Positions 27,135 to 34,732 of a stretch of 64,000 bases of DNA are shown here, one piece after another. Under the pieces are notes generated by a model. The model did not search any database. It was not told the DNA's origin and saw only the letters and a list, made by a program, of their open reading frames with translations. Source of the DNA: Carboxylicivirga litoralis (lineage in GTDB: Bacteria; Bacteroidota; Bacteroidia; Bacteroidales; Marinilabiliaceae). Location of the stretch: contig NZ_JAFMVC010000004.1 in assembly GCF_025499605.1 (NCBI RefSeq), positions 124,001 through 188,000 of the forward strand, given 5' to 3'. Position 1 is the first letter of the stretch. Every line of letters starts with the position of its first letter. The translations under genes were made by a program, and so were the position numbers.

Positions 27135-28847
27135 ATGGCAAATTTTTTCACAGACAACCCGGATTTGAAATTCCACCTGGAACATCCGTTGATGAAGAAG
27201 ATTGTAGCTTTAAAAGAGCGCAATTTTGCTGATAAAGATAAATTCGATTATGCGCCCATGGACTTTGAAGATGCCATGGACAGCTATGATAAAGTATTGG
27301 AGATTGTAGGGGAGATTTGTGGTGATGTTGTTGCGCCTAATGCTGAAAGTGTAGACCAGGAAGGTCCGAAGATTGTAAATAACGAAGTGGTTTATGCCAA
27401 AGGAACTCAGGAAAACCTTGATGCTTTGGTAAAAGCTGGTTTGATGGGAATCACATTGCCTCGTCAATACGATGGTTTGAACTTCCCAATCGTACCTTAC
27501 ATTATGGCTGCTGATATTGTATCGCGTGCCGATGCTGGATTTGTGAACATATGGGGATTGCAGGATTGTGCTGAAACAATCAACGAATTCGCAGATGACG
27601 ACCAGAAAGAGCGTTTCTTAACGCGTGTGTCGCACGGCGAAACAATGGCTATGGATTTAACTGAGCCGGATGCCGGTTCTGACCTTCAGGCCGTTCAGTT
27701 AAAAGCTGAACTGAAAGATGGTAAATGGGTATTAAACGGTGTGAAGCGTTTTATTACCAACGGTGACGGACACATTGCTTTAGTATTGGCTCGTTCTGAA
27801 GAAGGTACTAACGATGGTCGCGGTTTATCAATGTTTATTTACGACCGCAACCACAAATCAGTTATCGTTCGTCGTTTAGAGAACAAAATGGGTATCAAGG
27901 GTTCGCCTACATGTGAGTTGGTGTTCAAAGATGCACCTGCCGAGTTGGTTGGTAACCGCAAAATGGGATTAATCAAGTATGTGATGGCCTTGATGAACGG
28001 TGCCCGTTTAGGTATTGGTGCACAGTCGGTTGGAGTCTGCGAGGCTGCTTATCGCGAGGCATTAGAATATGCTAAGGAGCGTGAGCAGTTTGGTAAGCCT
28101 ATTATTCAGTTCCCAGCAGTATACGAAATGTTGGCCACTATGAAGGCGAAGTTAGACGCTGGTCGTACTTTATTATACGAAACATCGCGCTACGTTGATA
28201 TCTACAAAACATACATGCACATTTCGGAAGAGCGTAAGTTAGAGCCGGAAGAGCGCAAAGAGATGAAGCGTTACCAGAAATTGGCTGATTTCTTCACGCC
28301 ACTGTTGAAGGGTATGACTTCGGAGTACAGTAACCAGTTGGCTTACGATGCAGTACAGATTCACGGTGGTTCAGGATTTATGAAGGATTATCCAGTTGAA
28401 CGTATTTATCGTGATGCTCGTATTACCTCTATCTACGAAGGAACAACCCAGTTACAGGTAGTGGCGGCTATTCGCGGTGTAACAACAGGAGGATACCTTG
28501 ATCGCATTCGTGAGTTCGAAATGATGGAATTAAAACCTGAGTTACACGCCTTACGTCGTACATTAATTGGCATGACGGATGAGTACGAGCGTGTTGTTAA
28601 AGCTGTTGTTGGTGTTAAAGACCTTGAGTATGTTGACTACCAGGCACGCCGTATGGTGGAAATGGCTGGTAACATTGTAATGGGTTACTTATTGTTACAC
28701 GATACACAACGTAACGACAAGTTCAAAACATCGGCAGAGATTTTCATCGCACGTGGTAAAGCAGATAACCATGCCAAAGCTGGTTTTATCTTTAACTCGT
28801 CTATCGATGATTTAGGATTCTATAAGCCTGATTTAGCAGACGCTTAA
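27135..28847 (+). CDS. Acyl-CoA dehydrogenase family protein
   Basis: 570 aa from the ATG at 27135 (the upstream TTG is in the AT-rich spacer). FAD enzyme making a 2,3-double bond in acyl-CoA. Visible: MDLTEPDAGSDLQAVQLKAE, GVKRFITNGDGHIALVLAR, the domain 3 motif EYAKEREQFGKPIIQFPAV, QIHGGSGFMKDYPVERIYRD and IYEGTTQLQVVAAIRG, where the Glu is the likely catalytic base. Longer than short-chain enzymes (about 380 aa) because of a helical C-terminal extension. Its position after etfBA fits direct electron hand-over. Acyl length specificity cannot be read. Confidence 0.94.
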   Translation: MANFFTDNPDLKFHLEHPLMKKIVALKERNFADKDKFDYAPMDFEDAMDSYDKVLEIVGEICGDVVAPNAESVDQEGPKIVNNEVVYAKGTQENLDALVKAGLMGITLPRQYDGLNFPIVPYIMAADIVSRADAGFVNIWGLQDCAETINEFADDDQKERFLTRVSHGETMAMDLTEPDAGSDLQAVQLKAELKDGKWVLNGVKRFITNGDGHIALVLARSEEGTNDGRGLSMFIYDRNHKSVIVRRLENKMGIKGSPTCELVFKDAPAELVGNRKMGLIKYVMALMNGARLGIGAQSVGVCEAAYREALEYAKEREQFGKPIIQFPAVYEMLATMKAKLDAGRTLLYETSRYVDIYKTYMHISEERKLEPEERKEMKRYQKLADFFTPLLKGMTSEYSNQLAYDAVQIHGGSGFMKDYPVERIYRDARITSIYEGTTQLQVVAAIRGVTTGGYLDRIREFEMMELKPELHALRRTLIGMTDEYERVVKAVVGVKDLEYVDYQARRMVEMAGNIVMGYLLLHDTQRNDKFKTSAEIFIARGKADNHAKAGFIFNSSIDDLGFYKPDLADA

Positions 28848-28866
28848 TAGCGATTAGATATACAAA

Positions 28867-28905
28867 AAAAGCGGCTGTTTCCAATGGAAACAGCCGCTTT
28901 TAATA
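28867..28905. terminator. Strong terminator after the etf/acd operon
   Basis: A stem of about 16 bp (AAAAGCGGCTGTTTCC with GGAAACAGCCGCTTTT) with a 3-nt loop and flanking A and T runs; usable from both sides. Confidence 0.88.
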
Positions 28906-28960
28906 TCATTATTACCTATGGTTTTGCTTTTACAGTGATAGTGGTGATGGAGTATGAAAT

Positions 28961-30454
28961 TTACCTTACCTCATTTCCCTCCTTATACTCCCAAAGTAAA
29001 GCATTTAACTCCTTCACTATTTCCGGGTATTGAGTGTAAAGGTTGTTTTGTTCCTCAATATCTTCTTCCATATTATAGAGTTGCTGCGGCAGTGCATCTT
29101 TATCGCATTTGTTTTCTGGCAATGACCAGCCGCCAGAACCCTTGGCATCAATTAGCTTCCATTTGCTCTTTCGGATTGCAAAAGTGCCGTTTGCCGAATG
29201 ATGAATCATTATCCGGTCTTTGTCCAGCTTTGTTTTATCTCCTGTTAGAATGGATAAAAAAGAATAGCTGTCTTGTGCAGATGCGGGAACAGATTGGCCA
29301 GTTAATTCAGCACAAGTGGCCAGCAAATCAGTTGAGCAGATTAACTCATTACTTTGACAATTGGGAGCAATGTGTTCAGGCCATCTAATAATGAAAGGAA
29401 TATGGTGGCCGCCTTCCCATATATCTGATTTCATTCCTCTAAATGGGCCGTTGGCCAGGTGATTGAATGTTTCAATATCTGATGGAATCCATTGAGAGCC
29501 GTTATCGGATGTGAAAATAACAATGGTATTATCCATTAGGCCTTGGTCTTTCAAGCTATGCATTATTTGTCCCACCACATCATCTGTCATAGCCACAAAA
29601 TCGCCATAAACACCGGCCTCAGACTTCCCCTGGAACTCTTTAGAAGGAAACCATGGTGTATGTGGTGAGGTGAGGGGAAAATAAAGGAAGAATGGTTGTT
29701 CTTTATCTGCCGATTCAATAAAATTGATGGCTTTACGAGTGATGGTTTGTAATACGGTGGTATGGTCAAAATCGTCGGCAACATCACCACGACGGTACCA
29801 TATGCCGCGTGCTTTGTTGTCTTTGAAGAATGGCGTTTCTTGCGTCACTGGAGCTGTTGCTATATCGTTTTCGAGGTACACGTAAGGTGCAATATCCAAT
29901 GAGGCAGGAATAATAAAGGAATAATCGAAACCTACATCACAAGGGCCTCCACTGACAGGAGCCATGTAATCAACATTATCTGTGTGCTGAATATCCCATA
30001 GATTACCGCCATGAAACAACGGTTGCGTCACGTCTTTTTTTGACCAGTTAAGACCAAGATGCCATTTGCCTACGCAGGCCGTTTGGTAGTTGGCTTGTTT
30101 TAATAGGTGCGCCACAGTTGATATGCTATCTTCTATCAAGCCAGGCTCATGCCCAACCAGAACACCACTTTTCAGCCGGCTGCGAAAGCAATAGCGTCCT
30201 GTTAATGTGCCATAGCGCGTAGGCGTGCACAAAGCTGAGTTACTATGGGCATCACTAAACCTCATTCCTTCATTTATCAGGCGGTCGAGGTGGGGGGTTG
30301 GTATTTTACTGTCGGGATTTAAGCCTTTAATGTCGCCATAGCCCATGTCATCAGCCAGGATATAAACGATATTTGGGAGTTGTTCCGGTTCTTTATTTTG
30401 GCAACTGGTTAACAACACAGTAAGAATTAAAAATTGTAATACTTTAAAGTTCAT
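28961..30454 (-). CDS. Lipoprotein sulfatase (arylsulfatase family)
   Basis: 497 aa. Lipobox LLTSCQN (Cys18) after a hydrophobic leader, so exported and lipid-anchored. The sulfatase core has NIVYILADDMGYGDI with metal-binding Asp35-Asp36. The formylglycine motif CTPTR (Cys76), embedded in SALCTPTRYGTLTGRY, requires oxidation by an anaerobic or aerobic sulfatase-maturing enzyme not present here. Also present: GKWHLG, FTSDNGSQW and HHIPFIIRWP. Likely acts on sulfated polysaccharide or a sulfated sugar released from algal or host glycans. No polysaccharide-utilisation genes are near, so it stands alone. Confidence 0.93.
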   Translation of the reverse strand: MNFKVLQFLILTVLLTSCQNKEPEQLPNIVYILADDMGYGDIKGLNPDSKIPTPHLDRLINEGMRFSDAHSNSALCTPTRYGTLTGRYCFRSRLKSGVLVGHEPGLIEDSISTVAHLLKQANYQTACVGKWHLGLNWSKKDVTQPLFHGGNLWDIQHTDNVDYMAPVSGGPCDVGFDYSFIIPASLDIAPYVYLENDIATAPVTQETPFFKDNKARGIWYRRGDVADDFDHTTVLQTITRKAINFIESADKEQPFFLYFPLTSPHTPWFPSKEFQGKSEAGVYGDFVAMTDDVVGQIMHSLKDQGLMDNTIVIFTSDNGSQWIPSDIETFNHLANGPFRGMKSDIWEGGHHIPFIIRWPEHIAPNCQSNELICSTDLLATCAELTGQSVPASAQDSYSFLSILTGDKTKLDKDRIMIHHSANGTFAIRKSKWKLIDAKGSGGWSLPENKCDKDALPQQLYNMEEDIEEQNNLYTQYPEIVKELNALLWEYKEGNEVR

Positions 30455-30705
30455 CTCATTAGTTTTTTAATGAAGTAAAAGTATGCTAAAGTGTGTTTTT
30501 AATTGGGTGACGGATGTATTATAATGAGGGAATTTGTTAAAACAATCTGAATGTGACGAAGTGTAAGAGGTGTTCTGGGTTGGCAAGTTACCTTTCCGGG
30601 TTGGTTAAAGGGATTGATTATTCATTTGCATTGAATTATAGTTCGCTAAATTTTTCACTGGATGTAATGCTATTTTCATTGCTGCTTTCGATTAATGGAA
30701 AACTA

Positions 30706-30740
30706 TTTGGACAGGTGAGCAGAGGCTTAAAATATATTTG
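30706..30740 (+). promoter_or_regulatory. Promoter of the DUF3820 gene
   Basis: TTTG (30706-30709) and an exact TATATTTG (30733-30740) are 23 bases apart. Apart from this, the gap 30455-30767 shows no convincing gene. Confidence 0.5.
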
Positions 30741-30767
30741 TATTTTCGGCTTCAAATAAAATAAGTG

Positions 30768-30977
30768 ATGAATCCTGAATTACTACAATTACTCACAACA
30801 ATGCGCATGCCCTATGGTAAGTATAAGGGTCGAATTCTTTGTGATTTGCCTGAGCCTTATCTGGTTTGGTATCATAGCAAAGGCTTCCCGGATGGGAAAC
30901 TAGGCATGCTGTTGCACACCTTGTATGAGATAAAATTAAATGGACTGGAGTATTTGCTAAAACCTTTGCGCAAATAA
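30768..30977 (+). CDS. DUF3820 family small protein
   Basis: 69 aa from the ATG at 30768 (the preceding codon is GTG in frame). Covers the whole family domain: MPYGKYKGRILCDLPEPYLV, then WYHSKGFPDGKLGMLL and EIKLNGLEYLLKPLRK. Small cytoplasmic protein of unknown function; family members have been called putative virulence regulators, which I do not extend to this gene. Own promoter upstream. Confidence 0.85.
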   Translation: MNPELLQLLTTMRMPYGKYKGRILCDLPEPYLVWYHSKGFPDGKLGMLLHTLYEIKLNGLEYLLKPLRK

Positions 30978-30979
30978 AA

Positions 30980-31012
30980 GCCCTGAACAAAATGAGATCA
31001 GGGCATAATATC
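30980..31012 (-). terminator. Terminator of the DUF3078 gene
   Basis: GCCCTGA (30980-30986) pairs with TCAGGGC (30998-31004). On the minus strand it is followed by TTTTATTTG; it also ends the converging DUF3820 gene. Confidence 0.65.
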
Positions 31013-31028
31013 CGATTAGTAAAAAGTT

Positions 31029-31919
31029 CTATTGTCCGAACTTATAACTTATTCCAAAGCCGAAGAGTTGTTTAAACTGCGTGCGTGGGCCGTGTTCGAC
31101 CTGATCTTCATCAACATATTTAATGTCATCATCGTAAATGAGGTTAAATGAAGCCACGGCACTTAGATAATCATTTACTTTCATGTTAAAAGCCAGTTCC
31201 CAGTCTACATCTACATTTTGAGGTTTATTTCCAAGGTTGGAGAATAAATCTAAACGGGTATTAACATCTACATTTTTAATGATATTGGCTTTCTTGGCTG
31301 TCAGCTTAACCGAGGCACCAAATTCCTGACGGATTTTATCGCCTTCATCCACACCAAAAGCACCCGCTGTTGATAAAGAATCATCTAGTACAATAGTGTT
31401 TTTGTTGGTTAAAGGAGATAGATACAAAGAGAAATTATCGTTGGGTTTATAATCAAAACCCAATGACAGGTTGAGGTAACCCGGCGACATAAACTCTGAT
31501 AATTTTACAGTATTTTCCGGAGGATCGTTATAACCTACATCATACTGGGTTTTAAAGTCAAGCAATCCGGTAAAAAACCATTTACTGCCATCGACCTGGT
31601 AACCCAGTTTCGAAGTGAAATACAGCTTATCCTCAGTCTTCACCATGTTATCGCTTCCCTGCTTGGTTAAACCATAACCCGTATCCAGGGTATTGTCCCA
31701 GTTGATTCGGTCTTTACTATAGTTAAAATACATATTTAGTAAAAATGTACCAGCTACAGAGTTTTTACCACCGGCAGCCCAGTTAGTTAAAGATACCTGG
31801 TTAAAAGTGAATGACGGAGTTCCGCCAATTTTCCAATGTTTAATGGTATCGTTGTCTGCTGTTTGTGCATTGGCCGCTATCGCCATTAAAATAAGACAGA
31901 CACTTAAAATTTTCTTCAT
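31029..31919 (-). CDS. DUF3078 outer-membrane protein
   Basis: 296 aa. Signal peptide MKKILSVCLILMAIAANAQ, then a DUF3078 barrel-like region: WKIGGTPSFTFNQVSLTNWA, then AGGKNSVAGTFLLNMYFNYS. It shows regular alternating strands and ends FKQLFGFGISYKFGQ. Family restricted largely to Bacteroidota; function unknown. Downstream of mscS on the same strand but separated from it by a terminator hairpin, so probably transcribed on its own. Confidence 0.87.
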   Translation of the reverse strand: MKKILSVCLILMAIAANAQTADNDTIKHWKIGGTPSFTFNQVSLTNWAAGGKNSVAGTFLLNMYFNYSKDRINWDNTLDTGYGLTKQGSDNMVKTEDKLYFTSKLGYQVDGSKWFFTGLLDFKTQYDVGYNDPPENTVKLSEFMSPGYLNLSLGFDYKPNDNFSLYLSPLTNKNTIVLDDSLSTAGAFGVDEGDKIRQEFGASVKLTAKKANIIKNVDVNTRLDLFSNLGNKPQNVDVDWELAFNMKVNDYLSAVASFNLIYDDDIKYVDEDQVEHGPRTQFKQLFGFGISYKFGQ

Positions 31920-31937
31920 AATAAGGTTTCAAAAAAA

Positions 31938-31962
31938 GAAATGCTCCGCCGGAAAGCGGAGC
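31938..31962 (-). terminator. Terminator of mscS (31981)
   Basis: GCTCCGC (31943-31949) pairs with GCGGAGC (31956-31962); on the minus strand TTTCTTTTTTT follows. Confidence 0.8.
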
Positions 31963-31980
31963 CATGTATTGCGTTAATAA

Positions 31981-32808
31981 TTATTTTTCGTTGTACATAT
32001 GTACGTCTCGCTGTGGGAATGGAATTGTAACGCCTTGTTTGTCAAATTCTTTCTTTACAAATTCCATCATGTAGAAATATACCGTCCAGTAATCAGCTGT
32101 TTTTGACCAAACGCGAGTAACAAGGTTAATTGAACTATCGCCATGTTCCTTAACGGCAACGAAAATGGCAGGATCTTTAAAGATAAGTTCGTTTTTCTCG
32201 GCCACCGCTTTAATGATATCTCTTGCTTTATCAATATCATCATCGTAGCCAATACCAAAAACAAAGTCAACACGGCGGGTATCTTCTTTGGTATAATTTA
32301 TCATGGCACCTGTCGAAAGCCCACCATTGGGGATGATAATAATTTTGTTATCCAGCGAATTAAGGATGGTATTAAAAATCTGAATTTCTTTTACGATACC
32401 AGCATGACCTTGTGCTTCAATATAGTCGCCCACTTTAAAGGGTTTTAGGATTAGTAGGATGACGCCACCGGCAAAGTTTTGCAGTGTACCTGATAGAGCC
32501 ATACCAACCGCCAAACCAGCAGCACCAAGAATGGCAATAAAGGAAGTCATTTCGATGCCCATATAGGTAATAACACTAATAAATAGCATTACTTTTAAGG
32601 TAACAGAAGTAAGGCTTATGATGAAAGGCACCAATGTATCGTCAATTTTACGGGCGGTTAAAAGACGCTTGAAGCCTTTAACAATTTTGTTGATAATCCA
32701 TAAACCAACAATGGCAATCAGTATTGCTATCAGTACTTTAACGCCGTTGGCAATAATCCAGTCGTAAATGGGTTGTAAGTCAAACCCTTCTAATCCTAAT
32801 TCTTTCAT
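31981..32808 (-). CDS. MscS-family mechanosensitive channel (1 of 5)
   Basis: 275 aa, the compact MscS layout: three TMs (about residues 18-42, 62-84, 88-118). The pore helix TM3 (AILGAAGLAVGMALSGTLQN) is followed by FAGGVILLILKPFKVGDYIE and a beta-domain plus a C-terminal alpha/beta cage ending TIPFPQRDVHMYNEK. Opens under membrane tension to release solutes during hypo-osmotic shock. Isolated from the four other MscS genes at 42-48.5 kb and closest to the E. coli MscS type. Confidence 0.93.
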   Translation of the reverse strand: MKELGLEGFDLQPIYDWIIANGVKVLIAILIAIVGLWIINKIVKGFKRLLTARKIDDTLVPFIISLTSVTLKVMLFISVITYMGIEMTSFIAILGAAGLAVGMALSGTLQNFAGGVILLILKPFKVGDYIEAQGHAGIVKEIQIFNTILNSLDNKIIIIPNGGLSTGAMINYTKEDTRRVDFVFGIGYDDDIDKARDIIKAVAEKNELIFKDPAIFVAVKEHGDSSINLVTRVWSKTADYWTVYFYMMEFVKKEFDKQGVTIPFPQRDVHMYNEK

Positions 32809-32923
32809 AGTTTGTCAGTTAAGTTTAAATTAAATTAGTGGTTAAACACATTAGTACATTTAATGTTCTGACTAAGTTATGAATTGTTATAGTATTAAAA
32901 TACCTTTTTACATTCTTAATGAT

Positions 32924-32931
32924 TATTTTCG
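32924..32931 (+). promoter_or_regulatory. Possible -7 box for the HAD gene
   Basis: TATTTTCG, one mismatch from TAnnTTTG, 15 bases before the ATG; no -33 box seen. Confidence 0.35.
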
Positions 32932-32945
32932 CGATTTAATTAAAA

Positions 32946-33560
32946 ATGATGTTTAATCAAGATAATTGTAACGATTTGAAAATAAAGGTACCACAAGTGA
33001 TTGAAGGTTTAATATTTGATATGGATGGAACGCTGGTTAACAGTACACCTGTTCATTATAAAGCTTGGTCAGAAGCTGTTAAACCGTTCGGTGTCGAATT
33101 CGATTATGCATTTTTTATTACGCTGACTGGACGTCCGGTAATTGAGTTGAGTAAAGACTTAATTAAGCGCTTTGGCTTGGACATTGCTCCTATTGAGCTT
33201 GTAAAAAATAAAGAGCAATTGGTGGAGAATAACCTGCATAATGTTGAATTGATTCAACCGGTTTATGAGGTGATAAAGCAATATAAAGGGCAATTGCCCA
33301 TGGCTGTGGGTACAGGAGCCAGTCGTGAAAGGGCACAGTTCTTATTATCAACTGTGGGCATTATTGATGAGTTTGATATAATTGTTACCTCTGATGATGT
33401 GGATAATTACAAGCCACACCCCGAAACCTTTTTAAAAGCGGCTAAGAGCATGGGTGTTGAACCAGCCAACTGCCTTGTGCTGGAAGATGGACAGCTGGGT
33501 ATTGAAGCTGCCAAGGAAGCGGGCATGCATGTTATTGATGTGAAACCTTTTTATGAGTAA
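32946..33560 (+). CDS. HAD-superfamily phosphatase / beta-phosphoglucomutase-like
   Basis: 204 aa. HAD motif 1 GLIFDMDGTLVNSTPVHYKA with nucleophile Asp25 and Asp27, motif 2 Thr in AVGTGASRERAQ, motif 3 Lys in NYKPHPETFLKAA, motif 4 LVLEDGQLGIEAAKEAG. The cap domain is the small helical type of beta-phosphoglucomutases and DOG phosphatases. Probably dephosphorylates or isomerises a sugar phosphate. 8 bases before the TRIC gene, so co-transcribed. Confidence 0.88.
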   Translation: MMFNQDNCNDLKIKVPQVIEGLIFDMDGTLVNSTPVHYKAWSEAVKPFGVEFDYAFFITLTGRPVIELSKDLIKRFGLDIAPIELVKNKEQLVENNLHNVELIQPVYEVIKQYKGQLPMAVGTGASRERAQFLLSTVGIIDEFDIIVTSDDVDNYKPHPETFLKAAKSMGVEPANCLVLEDGQLGIEAAKEAGMHVIDVKPFYE

Positions 33561-33568
33561 ACCAAGCG

Positions 33569-34198
33569 ATGCCATCATTTGAGATAGACCTGATATTGTT
33601 ATTTGACTACATTGGTACAATTGTGTTTGCCATTAGTGGTACATTAACGGCTGCCCAAAAACGCCTTGATATTTTTGGGGCTATTTTTATTGGGTTTGTG
33701 ACCGCTATTGGAGGCGGAACAGTCCGAGATATTATGTTAGGTAATCTGCCCGTGTCATGGATTCAGACCTATGACTATTTCTTTCTTATTTTGGCTGGTG
33801 TGCTGATTACCATCATTTTTAAAAAGCTGGTTGTGAAGTTACGGAATACACTATTTCTGTTTGACACTATCGGGATTGGGGTGTTTACTGTGATTGGGCT
33901 GGAAAAGGCATTAGCTTTAGGTATTTCGGCGCCTATTGCGGTAATCATGGGATTATCTTCAGCGGTCGTGGGCGGTATAATACGTGACACTTTAACCAAC
34001 GAGGTGCCGTTGATTTTTCACAAGGAGATTTACGCTACGGCTTGTATTACAGGGGCCATTGTCTTTTTAGCTCTTAATTATTTTGGAGTGCCTGAGGTGA
34101 TATGCGAGACTGTTACCGTGTTGACTATTATTGGAATTCGCTTGTGGGCCGTGCGCTATAATATTACCATGCCCCATGTTTCGTTGAGTGAGAAGTAG
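33569..34198 (+). CDS. TRIC-type cation channel family (UPF0126/YadS-like)
   Basis: 209 aa with two repeats of three TMs each. Both repeats show the family motif: FAISGTLTAAQKRLDIFG then FVTAIGGGTVRDIMLGNLPV in the first; LGISAPIAVIMGLSSAVVGG with IIRDTLTNEVPLIF in the second. Prokaryotic TRIC homologs are trimeric K+-permeable channels; some relatives have been linked to glycine uptake. Co-transcribed with the HAD gene. Confidence 0.9.
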   Translation: MPSFEIDLILLFDYIGTIVFAISGTLTAAQKRLDIFGAIFIGFVTAIGGGTVRDIMLGNLPVSWIQTYDYFFLILAGVLITIIFKKLVVKLRNTLFLFDTIGIGVFTVIGLEKALALGISAPIAVIMGLSSAVVGGIIRDTLTNEVPLIFHKEIYATACITGAIVFLALNYFGVPEVICETVTVLTIIGIRLWAVRYNITMPHVSLSEK

Positions 34199-34732
34199 GA
34201 TAGGGTTTCCAGTTTTGGGTTTCGTGTTTTGAGTTTTGGGTTTCCGATTTCCTGTTTTGGGTTATTGGTTTTAGGAGGAATTCGTCTGCTTGTATTGAGC
34301 GCTTACCATTATTTTGCAGGGTGACCGGCTGGTTTTATAATGCACCCATCAAATTCAGCTTCGCGCCCATTAAATTCTGCGCCCCGACCATCAGGTTTTG
34401 TATCTGAACCGTTAGTTTTTGCATATTCCCGCCAGATTCTATAATTGTACCAGTCTTTTTTACGAATGTACCACTAAGTATTATTAATCTACCTGGAGTG
34501 ATTGTCTTCCGTGTGGTGAAGATGCTCTTCTGTGAGGTGAGGAAGCTTTACGGGATGGTTGTTTAGCTCTTTCGGATGGTTTGTAGGTTGTTGTTGTCGG
34601 GGAATTGGAGGATTGTAATGTTCTAAACTGAAGGATTGTTGAATCGTTTAATGGATAAACTGCCAAGCGAAAGGTAGCATCGAAAATCCGGAATACACCA
34701 CCCACTTTTCTCTCTCCGGACTTCGGACTCTT
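34199..34732. other. 534-bp non-coding gap with G/T-rich and 21-nt repeats
   Basis: Bases 34202-34275 consist of degenerate 14-base G/T-rich words (GGGTTTCCAGTTTT, GGGTTTCGTGTTTT) similar to 9451-9475. On the minus strand 34335-34424 is a 29-codon frame with three 21-nt repeats. The frame at 34484-34705 has no features of a real gene. No promoter is obvious. Confidence 0.5.

Noticed and set aside
28954-29388. 144-codon plus-strand frame
   Set aside because: Lies entirely over the intact sulfatase gene on the other strand and has no family features.
30553-30759. 68-codon plus-strand frame before DUF3820
   Set aside because: No ribosome site, no known features, and the DUF3820 promoter lies inside it.
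34484-34705. 73-codon minus-strand frame with SSPHRR repeats
   Set aside because: Low-complexity, in a gap made of degenerate repeats; no initiation signals.
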